This document shows, in pieces, positions 17,399 through 25,336 of a stretch of 51,601 nucleotides of DNA. The DNA is from Xanthomonas cannabis pv. cannabis (GTDB lineage: Bacteria; Pseudomonadota; Gammaproteobacteria; Xanthomonadales; Xanthomonadaceae), in assembly GCF_000802365.1 (NCBI RefSeq), contig NZ_JSZE01000019.1, forward strand, positions 1 through 51,601, given 5' to 3'. Numbering within the stretch: the stretch's first letter is position 1; each line of letters starts with the position of its first letter. A program made the position numbers and the translations under genes. The notes beneath the pieces were generated by a model that worked only from the letters and a program-made list of their open reading frames with translations, made no database searches and was not told the origin of the DNA.

Positions 17399-18285
17399 AA
17401 GTGCGCCCACTGCTCTACATCGGTGTATTGAGCCTGGCCAGCTTGCCGCCGCTGGCGATGGCGGCCAAGGACGACCCGCAGGCCGACGCGCTCGACCGGC
17501 GCCTGGCGGCGCTGCAGAACGACCCGCAGACCAATGACTTGGCCCGCTTCGAGCGGCTGCAGGCCCAGCAAAGCGTGGCCGCACTGGCCGAGGCCAAGCG
17601 CCGCGACCGCGACGAGCTGGTGTTCCTGGCCGACCGCCGGGTCGAAATTGCCGAGCTCACCGCCCGCACCGCATTGGCGCGGCGCGAGCTGGATCGGCTG
17701 GAAGGCACCCGCAACGACCTGCTGATCGAAGCCAGCCGCCGCGATGCCTCGCGCGCGCGCCAGGAGGCCGAGCGCCTGCGCGTGCAGGCGCAGATCCAGG
17801 CCGAAGAGGCCGAGCGCATGCGTCAGGCCGCCGAACAGGAGACCCTGGCCCGGCAGGATGCCGAGCTGGCCCTCACTAGCGTGGCCGGCAAGCAGACCGC
17901 CAAGCTCAATGCCGCCCAGCAGAAGGCCGTGCAGCTGGCGCACGAGGAGGCCGAACTGGTGGCCGGGGCCAAGTTGCCGGCTGCCAAGTTCGATAGCCGC
18001 GGCGAAGTGTTTTCCCTGGGTAGCGGTGCCTTCGGTGGCAAGACGGCGTTGTCCGGCGATGCGGCCGGGCAGGCCAAGGCCCTGGCCGAATACCTGAACA
18101 TCGGCAAGAAGGGCCGGGTCAGCATCGTTGGCTTCGACAACGACGCGGCCACGGCCAAGAAGCGTGCCGAGGCGGTACGCGATGCGTTGGTGGCCGGCGG
18201 GGTGGCTGCGTCGCGGTTGCAGGTCACCGGCGCCAAGGGTGCCGCCAGCAAGACGCGGGCGGCCGAGGTCGTTGTCGCGCCCTGA
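17395..18285 (+). CDS. OmpA-like periplasmic protein with coiled-coil stalk and degenerate C-terminal domain
   Basis: This 296-residue protein has a signal peptide (residues ~1-23, ending AMA), then a long Ala/Glu/Arg-rich coiled coil (~30-195), then an OmpA-C-like domain (~200-290). The usual peptidoglycan-binding motif is altered: the expected GHTD region reads GFDNDA, the helix KKRAEAVRDALVAGGV is kept, and the final NRRVE is replaced by TRAAEVVV. It may therefore bind peptidoglycan weakly or not at all. Translationally coupled to the DUF4398 gene; the pair is divergent from the pilus ATPase gene. Confidence 0.8.
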   Translation: MKVRPLLYIGVLSLASLPPLAMAAKDDPQADALDRRLAALQNDPQTNDLARFERLQAQQSVAALAEAKRRDRDELVFLADRRVEIAELTARTALARRELDRLEGTRNDLLIEASRRDASRARQEAERLRVQAQIQAEEAERMRQAAEQETLARQDAELALTSVAGKQTAKLNAAQQKAVQLAHEEAELVAGAKLPAAKFDSRGEVFSLGSGAFGGKTALSGDAAGQAKALAEYLNIGKKGRVSIVGFDNDAATAKKRAEAVRDALVAGGVAASRLQVTGAKGAASKTRAAEVVVAP

Positions 18286-18639
18286 TGGCAAGTGGTTGGA
18301 AGTTAAGGTCTTTTAACTCCGGCATGACGCCCGGTTGAACCGCAGTCACTGATTGACGCCAAGAAGCGGCGGAGCGGCCCTTTCGGCCTTGAACCCCCTG
18401 CGCGACCGGCGTAGGGTCGTACTTCCAGGCAGCAACTCCGCTGCCTGGAAAGTACGGAGGGCCGGGCCAGTGACGCAAGGGCACGCAGCGACGCAACGTG
18501 GTGGAAGAGCAGGTGGTCTCGCCAGCGCGTGTGCCGTTGTCCCCTTTGCCACCGTGACTCGTGGGTCTTCCATCCCCAAGCAGCGCCCCGTGCCGCCCGC
18601 GGCCGGGGCGTTCTTGTTTTAAGTGAAGGAGGCAACGCC
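18286..18639. other. Structured intergenic region with several hairpins, possible small RNA or leader
   Basis: The 354 bases hold no convincing protein gene. A near-perfect 14-pair hairpin lies at 18419-18455 (GTACTTCCAGGCAG against CTGCCTGGAAAGTAC, one bulge). A short palindrome is at 18301-18318 (AGTTAA/TTAACT). CGCCCCG (18584-18590) pairs with CGGGGCG (18604-18610) followed by TTCTTGTTTT, which reads as a plus-strand terminator directly before the next gene. The GGAAGA at about 18502 can also pair with TCTTCC near 18568. This layout would suit a small RNA ending at about 18620, or an attenuator-type leader for the YdcH-like gene. No known RNA family was recognised. Confidence 0.4.
18584..18620 (+). 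terminator. Terminator-like hairpin with T-rich tail
   Basis: CGCCCCG (18584-18590) and CGGGGCG (18604-18610) can pair, with an inner GC-rich stem in the 13-base loop, followed by TTCTTGTTTT. It ends only 20 bases before the YdcH-like start codon, so either it ends an upstream transcript or it attenuates the next gene. Confidence 0.55.
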
Positions 18640-18858
18640 ATGTTCGAAGGGCAACCGCAGACCGAAATCGACGCATTGATCAAGTCCGATCCCGAGTTCA
18701 AGCAGCTGTACCAACGCCACAAGCTCTTGAACAAGAAATGCATGGATGCCGAACTTGGGGTGCTCCCCATCGACGACGTGACCTTGGGCCAGATGAAACG
18801 CGAGAAGTTGCAGGCCAAAGAAAAGCTCACCCGGATGTACGACCAGCTCACGCACTGA
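18640..18858 (+). CDS. YdcH/DUF465 family small protein
   Basis: This 72-residue helical protein contains HKLLNKKCMDAE and TLGQMKREKLQAKEKLTRM, the two-helix hairpin pattern of DUF465 (YdcH) proteins. The ATG at 18640 has a strong ribosome site (GAAGGAGG, 7 bases upstream). The function of the family is unknown. A terminator follows at 18891-18941 and a terminator-like hairpin precedes it, so it is probably monocistronic. Confidence 0.88.
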   Translation: MFEGQPQTEIDALIKSDPEFKQLYQRHKLLNKKCMDAELGVLPIDDVTLGQMKREKLQAKEKLTRMYDQLTH

Positions 18859-18890
18859 TCCTTCCCCACCGCTAGAACAAGTTCACCGTC

Positions 18891-18941
18891 GCGGGCGGTG
18901 GCGGCCTCCTCGTCGGCTTGCCACCGTCCGCGTCTTTATTT
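18891..18941 (+). terminator. Terminator after the YdcH-like gene
   Basis: GCGGGCGGTGGC (18891-18902) pairs with GCCACCGTCCGC (18920-18931) with one mismatch across a 17-base loop, followed by GTCTTTATTT. Confidence 0.7.
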
Positions 18942-19090
18942 GGCCAGCACCGGTCGTTGCATGTTGCCAAGGGCGGTTGGGCACGCTTGTTCATCGGGGC
19001 GCGCAATCGCTTCACGCCTGAATGAGCATTCCCCGCCGGTTCGTCGGATAATGACCGGTCTAGCCCGCGCGGCGCAGCGACGATATCCCG

Positions 19091-20461
19091 ATGGCGATTC
19101 ATTCCTCCGTACTCGAACTGATTGGCAACACGCCGATCGTCAAGGCCCAGCGCCTGGACACCGGCGTCTGCGAGCTGTTCCTCAAGCTGGAGGCGAACAA
19201 TCCCGGCGGATCGATCAAGGACCGCATCGGCCTGTCGATGATCGAGGCAGCTGAGCAGCGCGGCGACCTGAAGCCCGGCGCCACCCTGGTGGAAGGCACC
19301 GCCGGCAATACCGGCCTGGGTCTGGCCCTGGTGGCGCAGCAGAAGGGCTACCAGCTGATCCTGGTGGTGCCGGACAAGATGAGCCGCGAGAAGATCTTCA
19401 ATCTCAAGGCCATGGGCGCCAACGTGGTGCTGACCCGCTCGGACGTGGCCAAGGGCCACCCGGAGTATTACCAGGACCTGGCCGCCAAGATCGCCGCCGA
19501 GACCCCGGGCGCTTACTTCATCAACCAGTTCGGCAATCCGGACAACCCGGCCGCGCACGAATTCGGCACCGGCCCGGAAATCCTGGCGCAGATGGACGGC
19601 CAGCTGGACGCGATCGTGTTCGGCTGCGGCAGCTCCGGCACCATGACCGGCCTGTCGCGCGCGTTCGCCAGCGCCTCGCCGCACACCGAACTGGTGCTGG
19701 CCGACCCGGTCGGCTCGATCCTGACCCAGTACATCGAAGAAGGCACGGTCAGCGAAAAGTCCGGCAGCTGGCTGGTCGAAGGCATCGGCGAGGACTTCCT
19801 GCCGGATATCTCCGACTTCACGCGCGTCAAGAAGGCCTATTCGATCAGCGACGCGGAGAGCTTCCACACCGCGCGCGAGCTGCTGGCCAAGGAGGGCATC
19901 CTCGGCGGCTCGTCCACTGGCACCCTGCTGGCCGCAGCGCTGAAGTATTGCCGCGAGCAGACCACGCCCAAGCGCGTGCTGGTGTTCGTGTGCGATACCG
20001 GCAACAAGTACCTGTCGAAGATGTACAACGACTACTGGATGCTGGACAACGGCTTTTTGGAGCGCCCGCAGCACGGCGACCTGCGCGACCTGATCCTGCG
20101 CCCGTACAACAAGCGCGACACCGTCGTGGTCGGCCCGAAGGACCTGCTGACCACCGCGTACCAGCGCATGAAGCTGTACGACGTCTCGCAGTTGCCGGTG
20201 ATCGACGACGGCGAGCTGGTCGGCATCGTCGACGAGAGCGACGTGCTGCTGCATGTATATGGCGACGAGGCGCGCTTCCGCGACCCGATTTCCACCGCCA
20301 TGGTCAGCAAGCTTGATCGCCTGGATGTCGCGTCGCCGATCGAAGCGCTGCTGCCGGTGTTCGACCGCGGGCAGGTTGCCATCGTCATGGACGGCAAGCA
20401 GTTTCTGGGCCTGATCACCCGTATCGACCTGCTCAACTACCTGCGCCGCCGCGTGCAGTGA
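19091..20461 (+). CDS. Cystathionine beta-synthase with C-terminal CBS pair
   Basis: This 456-residue PLP enzyme condenses homocysteine with serine to cystathionine. The PLP lysine is in NPGGSIKDRIGLSM, the phosphate loop in EGTAGNTGLGLAL, and the GSSGTMTG loop follows. Residues ~340-456 form two CBS domains (TVVVGPKDLL...LPVIDDGELVGIVDESDVL and the final RGQVAIVMDGKQFLGLITRIDLL), a regulatory module as in eukaryotic CBS but without a haem-binding N-terminus. The gene is 102 bases upstream of the cystathionine gamma-synthase/lyase gene, indicating a transsulfuration unit. A CBS-domain cysteine synthase is the alternative reading. Confidence 0.92.
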   Translation: MAIHSSVLELIGNTPIVKAQRLDTGVCELFLKLEANNPGGSIKDRIGLSMIEAAEQRGDLKPGATLVEGTAGNTGLGLALVAQQKGYQLILVVPDKMSREKIFNLKAMGANVVLTRSDVAKGHPEYYQDLAAKIAAETPGAYFINQFGNPDNPAAHEFGTGPEILAQMDGQLDAIVFGCGSSGTMTGLSRAFASASPHTELVLADPVGSILTQYIEEGTVSEKSGSWLVEGIGEDFLPDISDFTRVKKAYSISDAESFHTARELLAKEGILGGSSTGTLLAAALKYCREQTTPKRVLVFVCDTGNKYLSKMYNDYWMLDNGFLERPQHGDLRDLILRPYNKRDTVVVGPKDLLTTAYQRMKLYDVSQLPVIDDGELVGIVDESDVLLHVYGDEARFRDPISTAMVSKLDRLDVASPIEALLPVFDRGQVAIVMDGKQFLGLITRIDLLNYLRRRVQ

Positions 20462-20563
20462 TCGCATGCAGTGATCAGCCAGCGCCGCGCGCCCGGATGA
20501 GACGCGCGGCACCGGCCATTCAGACCTGCTTGCTACAATCCGCCACTTTTTCCGGGAACCTCC

Positions 20564-21763
20564 ATGTCCAATCGCACCACCAATAGCCATGATGGCGAGC
20601 GCGCACTGTCGCTCGCGACGCTGGCGATCCATGGAGGGCAGTCGCCGGATCCCAGTACCGGGGCGGTGATGCCGCCGATCTATGCGACGTCCACCTATGC
20701 GCAGTCCAGCCCGGGCGAGCATCAGGGTTTCGAGTACTCGCGCACCCACAACCCCACGCGCTTTGCCTATGAGCGCTGTGTTGCATCGCTGGAAGGGGGC
20801 ACGCGTGCATTCGCGTTCGCCTCCGGCATGGCCGCCACCTCCACGGTGATGGAACTGCTGGATGCCGGCAGCCACGTGGTGGCGATGGACGACCTGTACG
20901 GCGGCACCTTCCGCCTGTTCGAGCGCGTGCGCCGCCGCACCGCCGGCCTGGATTTCAGCTTCGTCGATCTGACCGACGCAGCCGCATTCGAAGCCGCGAT
21001 CCGCCCCGACACCAAGATGGTGTGGATCGAAACCCCGACCAACCCGATGCTCAAGCTGGTCGACATCGCCGCCATTGCCGCGATCGCGCGCAAGCACGGC
21101 CTGGTGATCGTGGTCGACAACACCTTCGCCTCGCCGATGCTGCAACGCCCGCTCAGCCTGGGCGCCGACATCGTCGTGCACTCGGCCACCAAGTACCTCA
21201 ACGGTCACTCGGACATGGTCGGCGGCATCGCCGTGGTCGGCGACAACACCGAACTTGCCGAGCAGATGGCCTTCCTGCAGAACTCCATCGGCGGCGTCCA
21301 GGGCCCGTTCGACAGCTTCCTCGCGTTACGCGGATTGAAGACGTTGCCGCTGCGCATGCGCGCCCATTGCGAAAACGCTCTGGCGCTGGCGCAGTGGCTG
21401 GAGACGCATCCCGCGATCGAGAAGGTGATCTACCCCGGCCTGCCTTCGCACCCGCAGCACGCACTGGCCCAGCGCCAGATGTCCGGCTTCGGCGGCATCG
21501 TCTCGATCGTCCTCAAGGGCGGCTTCGACGCGGCCAAGCGTTTTTGCGAGAAGACCGAACTGTTCACCCTGGCCGAATCGCTGGGCGGCGTGGAAAGCTT
21601 GGTCAACCATCCCGCCGTCATGACCCACGCCTCCATCCCCGTGGCCCGCCGTGACCAGCTTGGTATCAGCGATGCACTGGTAAGGCTGAGCGTGGGGGTT
21701 GAGGATGTGGGGGATTTGCGGAGTGATCTGGAGCGGGCCCTCGAGGCATTCCGTTCTCCATGA
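20564..21763 (+). CDS. metB: Cystathionine gamma-synthase / gamma-lyase (PLP, Cys/Met metabolism family)
   Basis: This 399-residue enzyme has YSRTHNPTRFAYE near the start, ASGMAATSTVMELLDAGSHVV, VDNTFASP and the PLP lysine in HSATKYLNGHSDMVGG. In Xanthomonas this gene is called metB and marks the left border of the O-antigen locus. With a beta-synthase upstream it may act mainly as a gamma-lyase (reverse transsulfuration); sequence alone does not settle this. The last ~30 codons use GGG, GTT, TTG and AGT more than the rest of the gene, and the stop overlaps the next gene by four bases. Confidence 0.93.
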   Translation: MSNRTTNSHDGERALSLATLAIHGGQSPDPSTGAVMPPIYATSTYAQSSPGEHQGFEYSRTHNPTRFAYERCVASLEGGTRAFAFASGMAATSTVMELLDAGSHVVAMDDLYGGTFRLFERVRRRTAGLDFSFVDLTDAAAFEAAIRPDTKMVWIETPTNPMLKLVDIAAIAAIARKHGLVIVVDNTFASPMLQRPLSLGADIVVHSATKYLNGHSDMVGGIAVVGDNTELAEQMAFLQNSIGGVQGPFDSFLALRGLKTLPLRMRAHCENALALAQWLETHPAIEKVIYPGLPSHPQHALAQRQMSGFGGIVSIVLKGGFDAAKRFCEKTELFTLAESLGGVESLVNHPAVMTHASIPVARRDQLGISDALVRLSVGVEDVGDLRSDLERALEAFRSP

Positions 21764-23139
21764 CTGCGTCGCCGCAACGAAAGGACTTCTTCGCTTACTG
21801 GCGGAGCGGGCTGGCCGGCCTTCGCCTGCAGTCGTGGGTACGCCAACAGTCCTGGTTGCAGCGGATCTATCGCGTTTTTCCGCAGAATTGGCGTGACCGC
21901 GTTTCTTCCACACTATCCGCCCGCTCTTTGGTTCAAACGCGGTTCCAGCGCACGGATGCCTGGAAGCTGGACTCAAAAGGCGCTGACGCTCCCTTGCCGA
22001 TGAACGCTGATTTCTCCGTCACCGAGATTCCATCGGTGGGAATCAACATTGTTGGCTATCTCCGTGGCGAATTCGGGCTGGCGGAGAGTGCAAGGATGTA
22101 TGCGCGTGCGCTGATCAGCGCTGGCGTGCCCGTGTCGTTGTATGACCTGGACATGGGGCTTCCGCACTCCTGGGACGACCGGAGCCTGGATGGTCTCATC
22201 GACCAGCGCATGCCGCACCAGGTCACCGTCGTCTTCGTTAATCCCGACTACCTCGACGCCGCGTTCGAGAAGATCGGCCGGGCCCGCATGGAAGGACATT
22301 ACGTCATTGCATGCTGGTTCTGGGAACTTGAAGTGATTCCGCCAAGTTGGCTGAGTGCCATTGCACTGGTGGACGAGATCATGGTGGCCTCACGTTTCAT
22401 AGAGGATGCATTCCGCAGCGTGACCGGCAAACCGATCATGCGACTCCCGCTGCCGCTCTCTGACCAGCGTGATAGCGGCTTGCAGCGACAGGACTTCGGG
22501 CTGGATCCGGAAACCTTCGTTTTTCTTTTCACTTTTGATTTCCACTCTTTCGTGGCCAGGAAAAATCCACAGGCTGTGGTCAGTGCATTCAGGCATGCGT
22601 TTCCCGAAGGCCGCAACGACGTGCGTCTGGTCGTGAAGTCAAGCAATGGGCATATGTACCCCGAACAGATGGCAGAACTCCTGAGCCTGGTCGCGGCAGA
22701 CAAGCGGATCCTGCTGCGGGACGAGGTGATCGACAGGATGCATGTGCGCGCACTGCAGCGATGCTGTGACGTGTACGTATCGCTGCATCGGGCCGAAGGC
22801 TTCGGGTTGGGGCTTGCCGAGTGCATGTCACTCGGCAAGCCGGTCATTGCAACGGGCTGGTCGGGCAATATGGAGTTCATGACGGACAGCAACTCCTGCC
22901 TCGTAGATTACGACCTGGTGCCGGTTGCGGGCCGATATCCGGAGTCGGATGGCGCGCGCTGGGCAGAGCCGCGCATCGCATCTGCCGCAGCTGCCATGCG
23001 TCGGCTTGCGGACGACCCGTCACAGGCGCGGCGGCTGGGCGAAGCAGCCAGGGCCGATATCTGCACAAGGCTTGCTCCCCGAAGCGTAGCGGAGCATCTG
23101 CTGGCAAGGGCTGCGAACGTGGTCGCGTCAACGCACTGA
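21760..23139 (+). CDS. Family 4-type glycosyltransferase, first gene of the O-antigen island
   Basis: This 459-residue cytoplasmic glycosyltransferase has a GT-B fold. Residues ~85-110 (GINIVGYLRGEFGLAESARM) form the acceptor-side glycine-rich start seen in many O-antigen enzymes. The donor-binding C-terminal half has an EX7E motif in AEGFGLGLAEC (~345-355) and a GWSGNMEFM loop. It likely adds D-rhamnose from GDP-D-rhamnose, inferred from gmd/rmd in the same block. Its ATG lies inside the metB stop (ATGA), so it is coupled to a housekeeping gene. No signal peptide or membrane segment is seen. Confidence 0.88.
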   Translation: MTASPQRKDFFAYWRSGLAGLRLQSWVRQQSWLQRIYRVFPQNWRDRVSSTLSARSLVQTRFQRTDAWKLDSKGADAPLPMNADFSVTEIPSVGINIVGYLRGEFGLAESARMYARALISAGVPVSLYDLDMGLPHSWDDRSLDGLIDQRMPHQVTVVFVNPDYLDAAFEKIGRARMEGHYVIACWFWELEVIPPSWLSAIALVDEIMVASRFIEDAFRSVTGKPIMRLPLPLSDQRDSGLQRQDFGLDPETFVFLFTFDFHSFVARKNPQAVVSAFRHAFPEGRNDVRLVVKSSNGHMYPEQMAELLSLVAADKRILLRDEVIDRMHVRALQRCCDVYVSLHRAEGFGLGLAECMSLGKPVIATGWSGNMEFMTDSNSCLVDYDLVPVAGRYPESDGARWAEPRIASAAAAMRRLADDPSQARRLGEAARADICTRLAPRSVAEHLLARAANVVASTH

Positions 23140-23222
23140 CGGTGACTTTTTTCGATCCTGTGATGTAGCGATCTGGTTACCCCGCTTCACCAAAGTAGTG
23201 AAAACTTTCAGAGGTAGCAACG

Positions 23223-24014
23223 TTGGATATGATCCGGTCCGTATGGGCCTTCCGATACTTCATCCTGTCGTCGATCAGGAATGACCTGCGTCTGCGCTTC
23301 CTGCGCAGCAAACTCGGTGCATTGTGGATGATCATCCACCCGCTCATGCAGGTGCTGATCTTTGCAACGATTCTTTCCGAGGTGCTGGCCGCAAAGCTGC
23401 CAGGGGTCAATAACAAGTTTGCTTACGCACTGTATCTGATGGCGGGAACGCTTTGCTGGACCCTGTTTGCCGAATGCATTGGCAAGTGTGTTTCATTGTT
23501 CGTGGATAACGGCAATTTGATGAAGAAGCAGGCCTTCCCGCGGATATGTCTCCCACTCATTGCCGGCGGCACCGTTATGGTGAACAACCTGTTGCTGTTC
23601 CTGGCAATCATCATCGTGTTCGCTATCCTGGGGCACACTTTGGGCGCGCAGGCAGCCTGGCTGCCGCTGCTGATGCTGCTGACGTTGGCTTTCGCGATGT
23701 CGATTGGATTGCTGCTCGGCGTCTTCAATGTCTTCGTGCGTGACATCGGGCAGGTTGTGCCGGTCGTTCTGCAGGCAATGTTCTGGGTGACGCCTATCGT
23801 TTACACCATCGATATCCTTCCCGCGCAGACCCAGGAACTCTTCAAGCTCAATCCCCTGTTCCCGCTTGTCAGCGCTTATCAGGGGGTACTTCTTTACGGA
23901 CGTTCCCCGGCGTGGATCGAGCTTGTCCCGCTCATGCTGGCGACCCTCGTCCTATGTGTCCTGTCCTTGGTCGTTTTTCGCCGCGCGAGTGCCGAAATGG
24001 TGGATGCCCTATGA
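23223..24014 (+). CDS. wzm: O-antigen ABC transporter permease (Wzm)
   Basis: This 263-residue inner-membrane protein has about six transmembrane helices and the ABC-2 polysaccharide-export pattern: an N-terminal RNDLRLRFLRSKLGALWMIIHPL amphipathic/elbow region and FRRASAEMVDAL at the end. With Wzt it moves undecaprenyl-linked O-polysaccharide to the periplasm. The TTG at 23223 is taken as start because AGAGG lies 8 bases upstream; an ATG at 23229 is the alternative and would drop two residues. It overlaps wzt by four bases. Confidence 0.92.
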   Translation: MDMIRSVWAFRYFILSSIRNDLRLRFLRSKLGALWMIIHPLMQVLIFATILSEVLAAKLPGVNNKFAYALYLMAGTLCWTLFAECIGKCVSLFVDNGNLMKKQAFPRICLPLIAGGTVMVNNLLLFLAIIIVFAILGHTLGAQAAWLPLLMLLTLAFAMSIGLLLGVFNVFVRDIGQVVPVVLQAMFWVTPIVYTIDILPAQTQELFKLNPLFPLVSAYQGVLLYGRSPAWIELVPLMLATLVLCVLSLVVFRRASAEMVDAL

Positions 24015-25297
24015 GCCCTGTGTTGATGGTTGAGGGGCTTGGGAAGTCCTACCGTGTCTGGGGTAGTGAGTGGCTACGCGCTGCCAACTGGTTCGGGTTG
24101 AAGGTCAAGCCGCGAGAGGAGCACTGGGTTCTGCGGAATGTCGGGTTTTCAGTCGCTCCGGGTGAGTCAATCGGGATCATGGGGCGCAATGGCGCCGGAA
24201 AGAGCACATTGCTCAAGCTGATCACCGGCACGTCGCAACCGACCGAAGGACGCATCATCCGGCATGGCCGTATCGCCGCGATTCTCGAGCTCGGCATGGG
24301 TTTCAATCCGGACCTGAGTGGCCGGGAGAATGCCAGACATTCTGCCGGGCTCATGGGTTACACATTGGAACAAATCGACAAGGTGTTGCCCGAGATACAG
24401 GAGTTTGCCGAGATCGGAGAGTATTTCGATGAGCCGGTACGCACCTACTCAAGCGGCATGCAGGTGCGCGTCGCGTTTGCGGTGGCCACCGCATTTCGGC
24501 CCGATGTGCTCATCGTCGACGAAGCATTGTCGGTGGGCGATGCGTATTTCCAGGCGAAGTGCTTCAAGCGCATCCAGTCTTACAAGGACGAGGGTATGAC
24601 GCTCATCCTGGTCAGTCACGCGGTCGGAGATGTTGTCAAACACTGCGATCGTGCCATTTTGATCAAGGACGGTAGCGTGCATGCCGATGGCCCCTCGCGT
24701 GAGGTCTCGAACCTTTATCTGGACGAGTTGTTCGGCAAGAAGCCTGCAGCGCTTCAGGCACAGGCCGATGATGCACCAGGCCAGATGCAGGCTGGGAATG
24801 AGGATATCTTTCATACGCGTCCTTACTACAATACGGGCGAGCACCGTTGGGGGCAGGGCGGAGCACGAATTCTCGATTATGTCGTTGTCAGCGGCGGCGA
24901 GGAATTTCCTGCTCGCGTAGAGAGCGGTACCAGGACGGTATTTTACGTCAAGATCGCCTTCGATCAGGATTTTGACAGTGTAGTGCCCGGGTTTTTGATT
25001 AAAACCCTCGAGGGTCTATTCCTCTATGGCACCAACTCCTTCCTTTCCAGTGGAGGGCGGGCAGGGATTTCGGTAAAAGCGGGGCAGGTAATCGTCTGCA
25101 AGTTCAGCATGCCTCTCGACCTCAATGAAGCGAACTATCTGGTCTCGCTCGGCATTTCCAGTGGTGACCCGCTTGTGGAATTGACGCCGCTGGATCGTCG
25201 TTACGACGCCATCGTGCTGAACGTCGCAAGAGGGATGCAATTCTGGGGGATGATGGACCTCAAGGCCGATTTCGAAATCGTAGAAGCGTTGTCATGA
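24011..25297 (+). CDS. wzt: O-antigen ABC transporter ATPase with carbohydrate-binding tail (Wzt)
   Basis: This 428-residue protein has an N-terminal ATPase (residues ~1-245) with Walker A GRNGAGKST (58-66), signature YSSGMQVRVA (146 onward) and Walker B DVLIVDEALSVGD. The C-terminal ~150 residues form an extra domain matching the position of the Wzt carbohydrate-binding module, which in E. coli O8/O9a recognises the capped non-reducing chain end. Long Wzt proteins of this kind go with a separate chain-terminating enzyme, and such an enzyme is the next gene. Coupled to wzm by an ATGA overlap. Confidence 0.93.
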   Translation: MSPVLMVEGLGKSYRVWGSEWLRAANWFGLKVKPREEHWVLRNVGFSVAPGESIGIMGRNGAGKSTLLKLITGTSQPTEGRIIRHGRIAAILELGMGFNPDLSGRENARHSAGLMGYTLEQIDKVLPEIQEFAEIGEYFDEPVRTYSSGMQVRVAFAVATAFRPDVLIVDEALSVGDAYFQAKCFKRIQSYKDEGMTLILVSHAVGDVVKHCDRAILIKDGSVHADGPSREVSNLYLDELFGKKPAALQAQADDAPGQMQAGNEDIFHTRPYYNTGEHRWGQGGARILDYVVVSGGEEFPARVESGTRTVFYVKIAFDQDFDSVVPGFLIKTLEGLFLYGTNSFLSSGGRAGISVKAGQVIVCKFSMPLDLNEANYLVSLGISSGDPLVELTPLDRRYDAIVLNVARGMQFWGMMDLKADFEIVEALS

Positions 25298-25336
25298 CGG
25301 CGTCAGGATCTACCATCACATCAGAGAACATCAGTC

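Noticed and set aside
15934-18291. A 785-codon minus-strand frame across the pilus ATPase and OmpA-like genes
   Set aside because: Shadow of real genes in other frames; low-complexity Arg/Gly/His translation.
18419-18620. 6S RNA or RNase P RNA in the structured gap
   Set aside because: The hairpin order and conserved cores of these RNAs are not visible, and the neighbouring genes are not those usual for 6S RNA.
18872-21208. A 778-codon open frame on the minus strand across cbs and metB
   Set aside because: It is antisense to two strongly conserved enzymes; its translation is His/Ala/Arg-rich with no family motif. It is a high-GC shadow frame.
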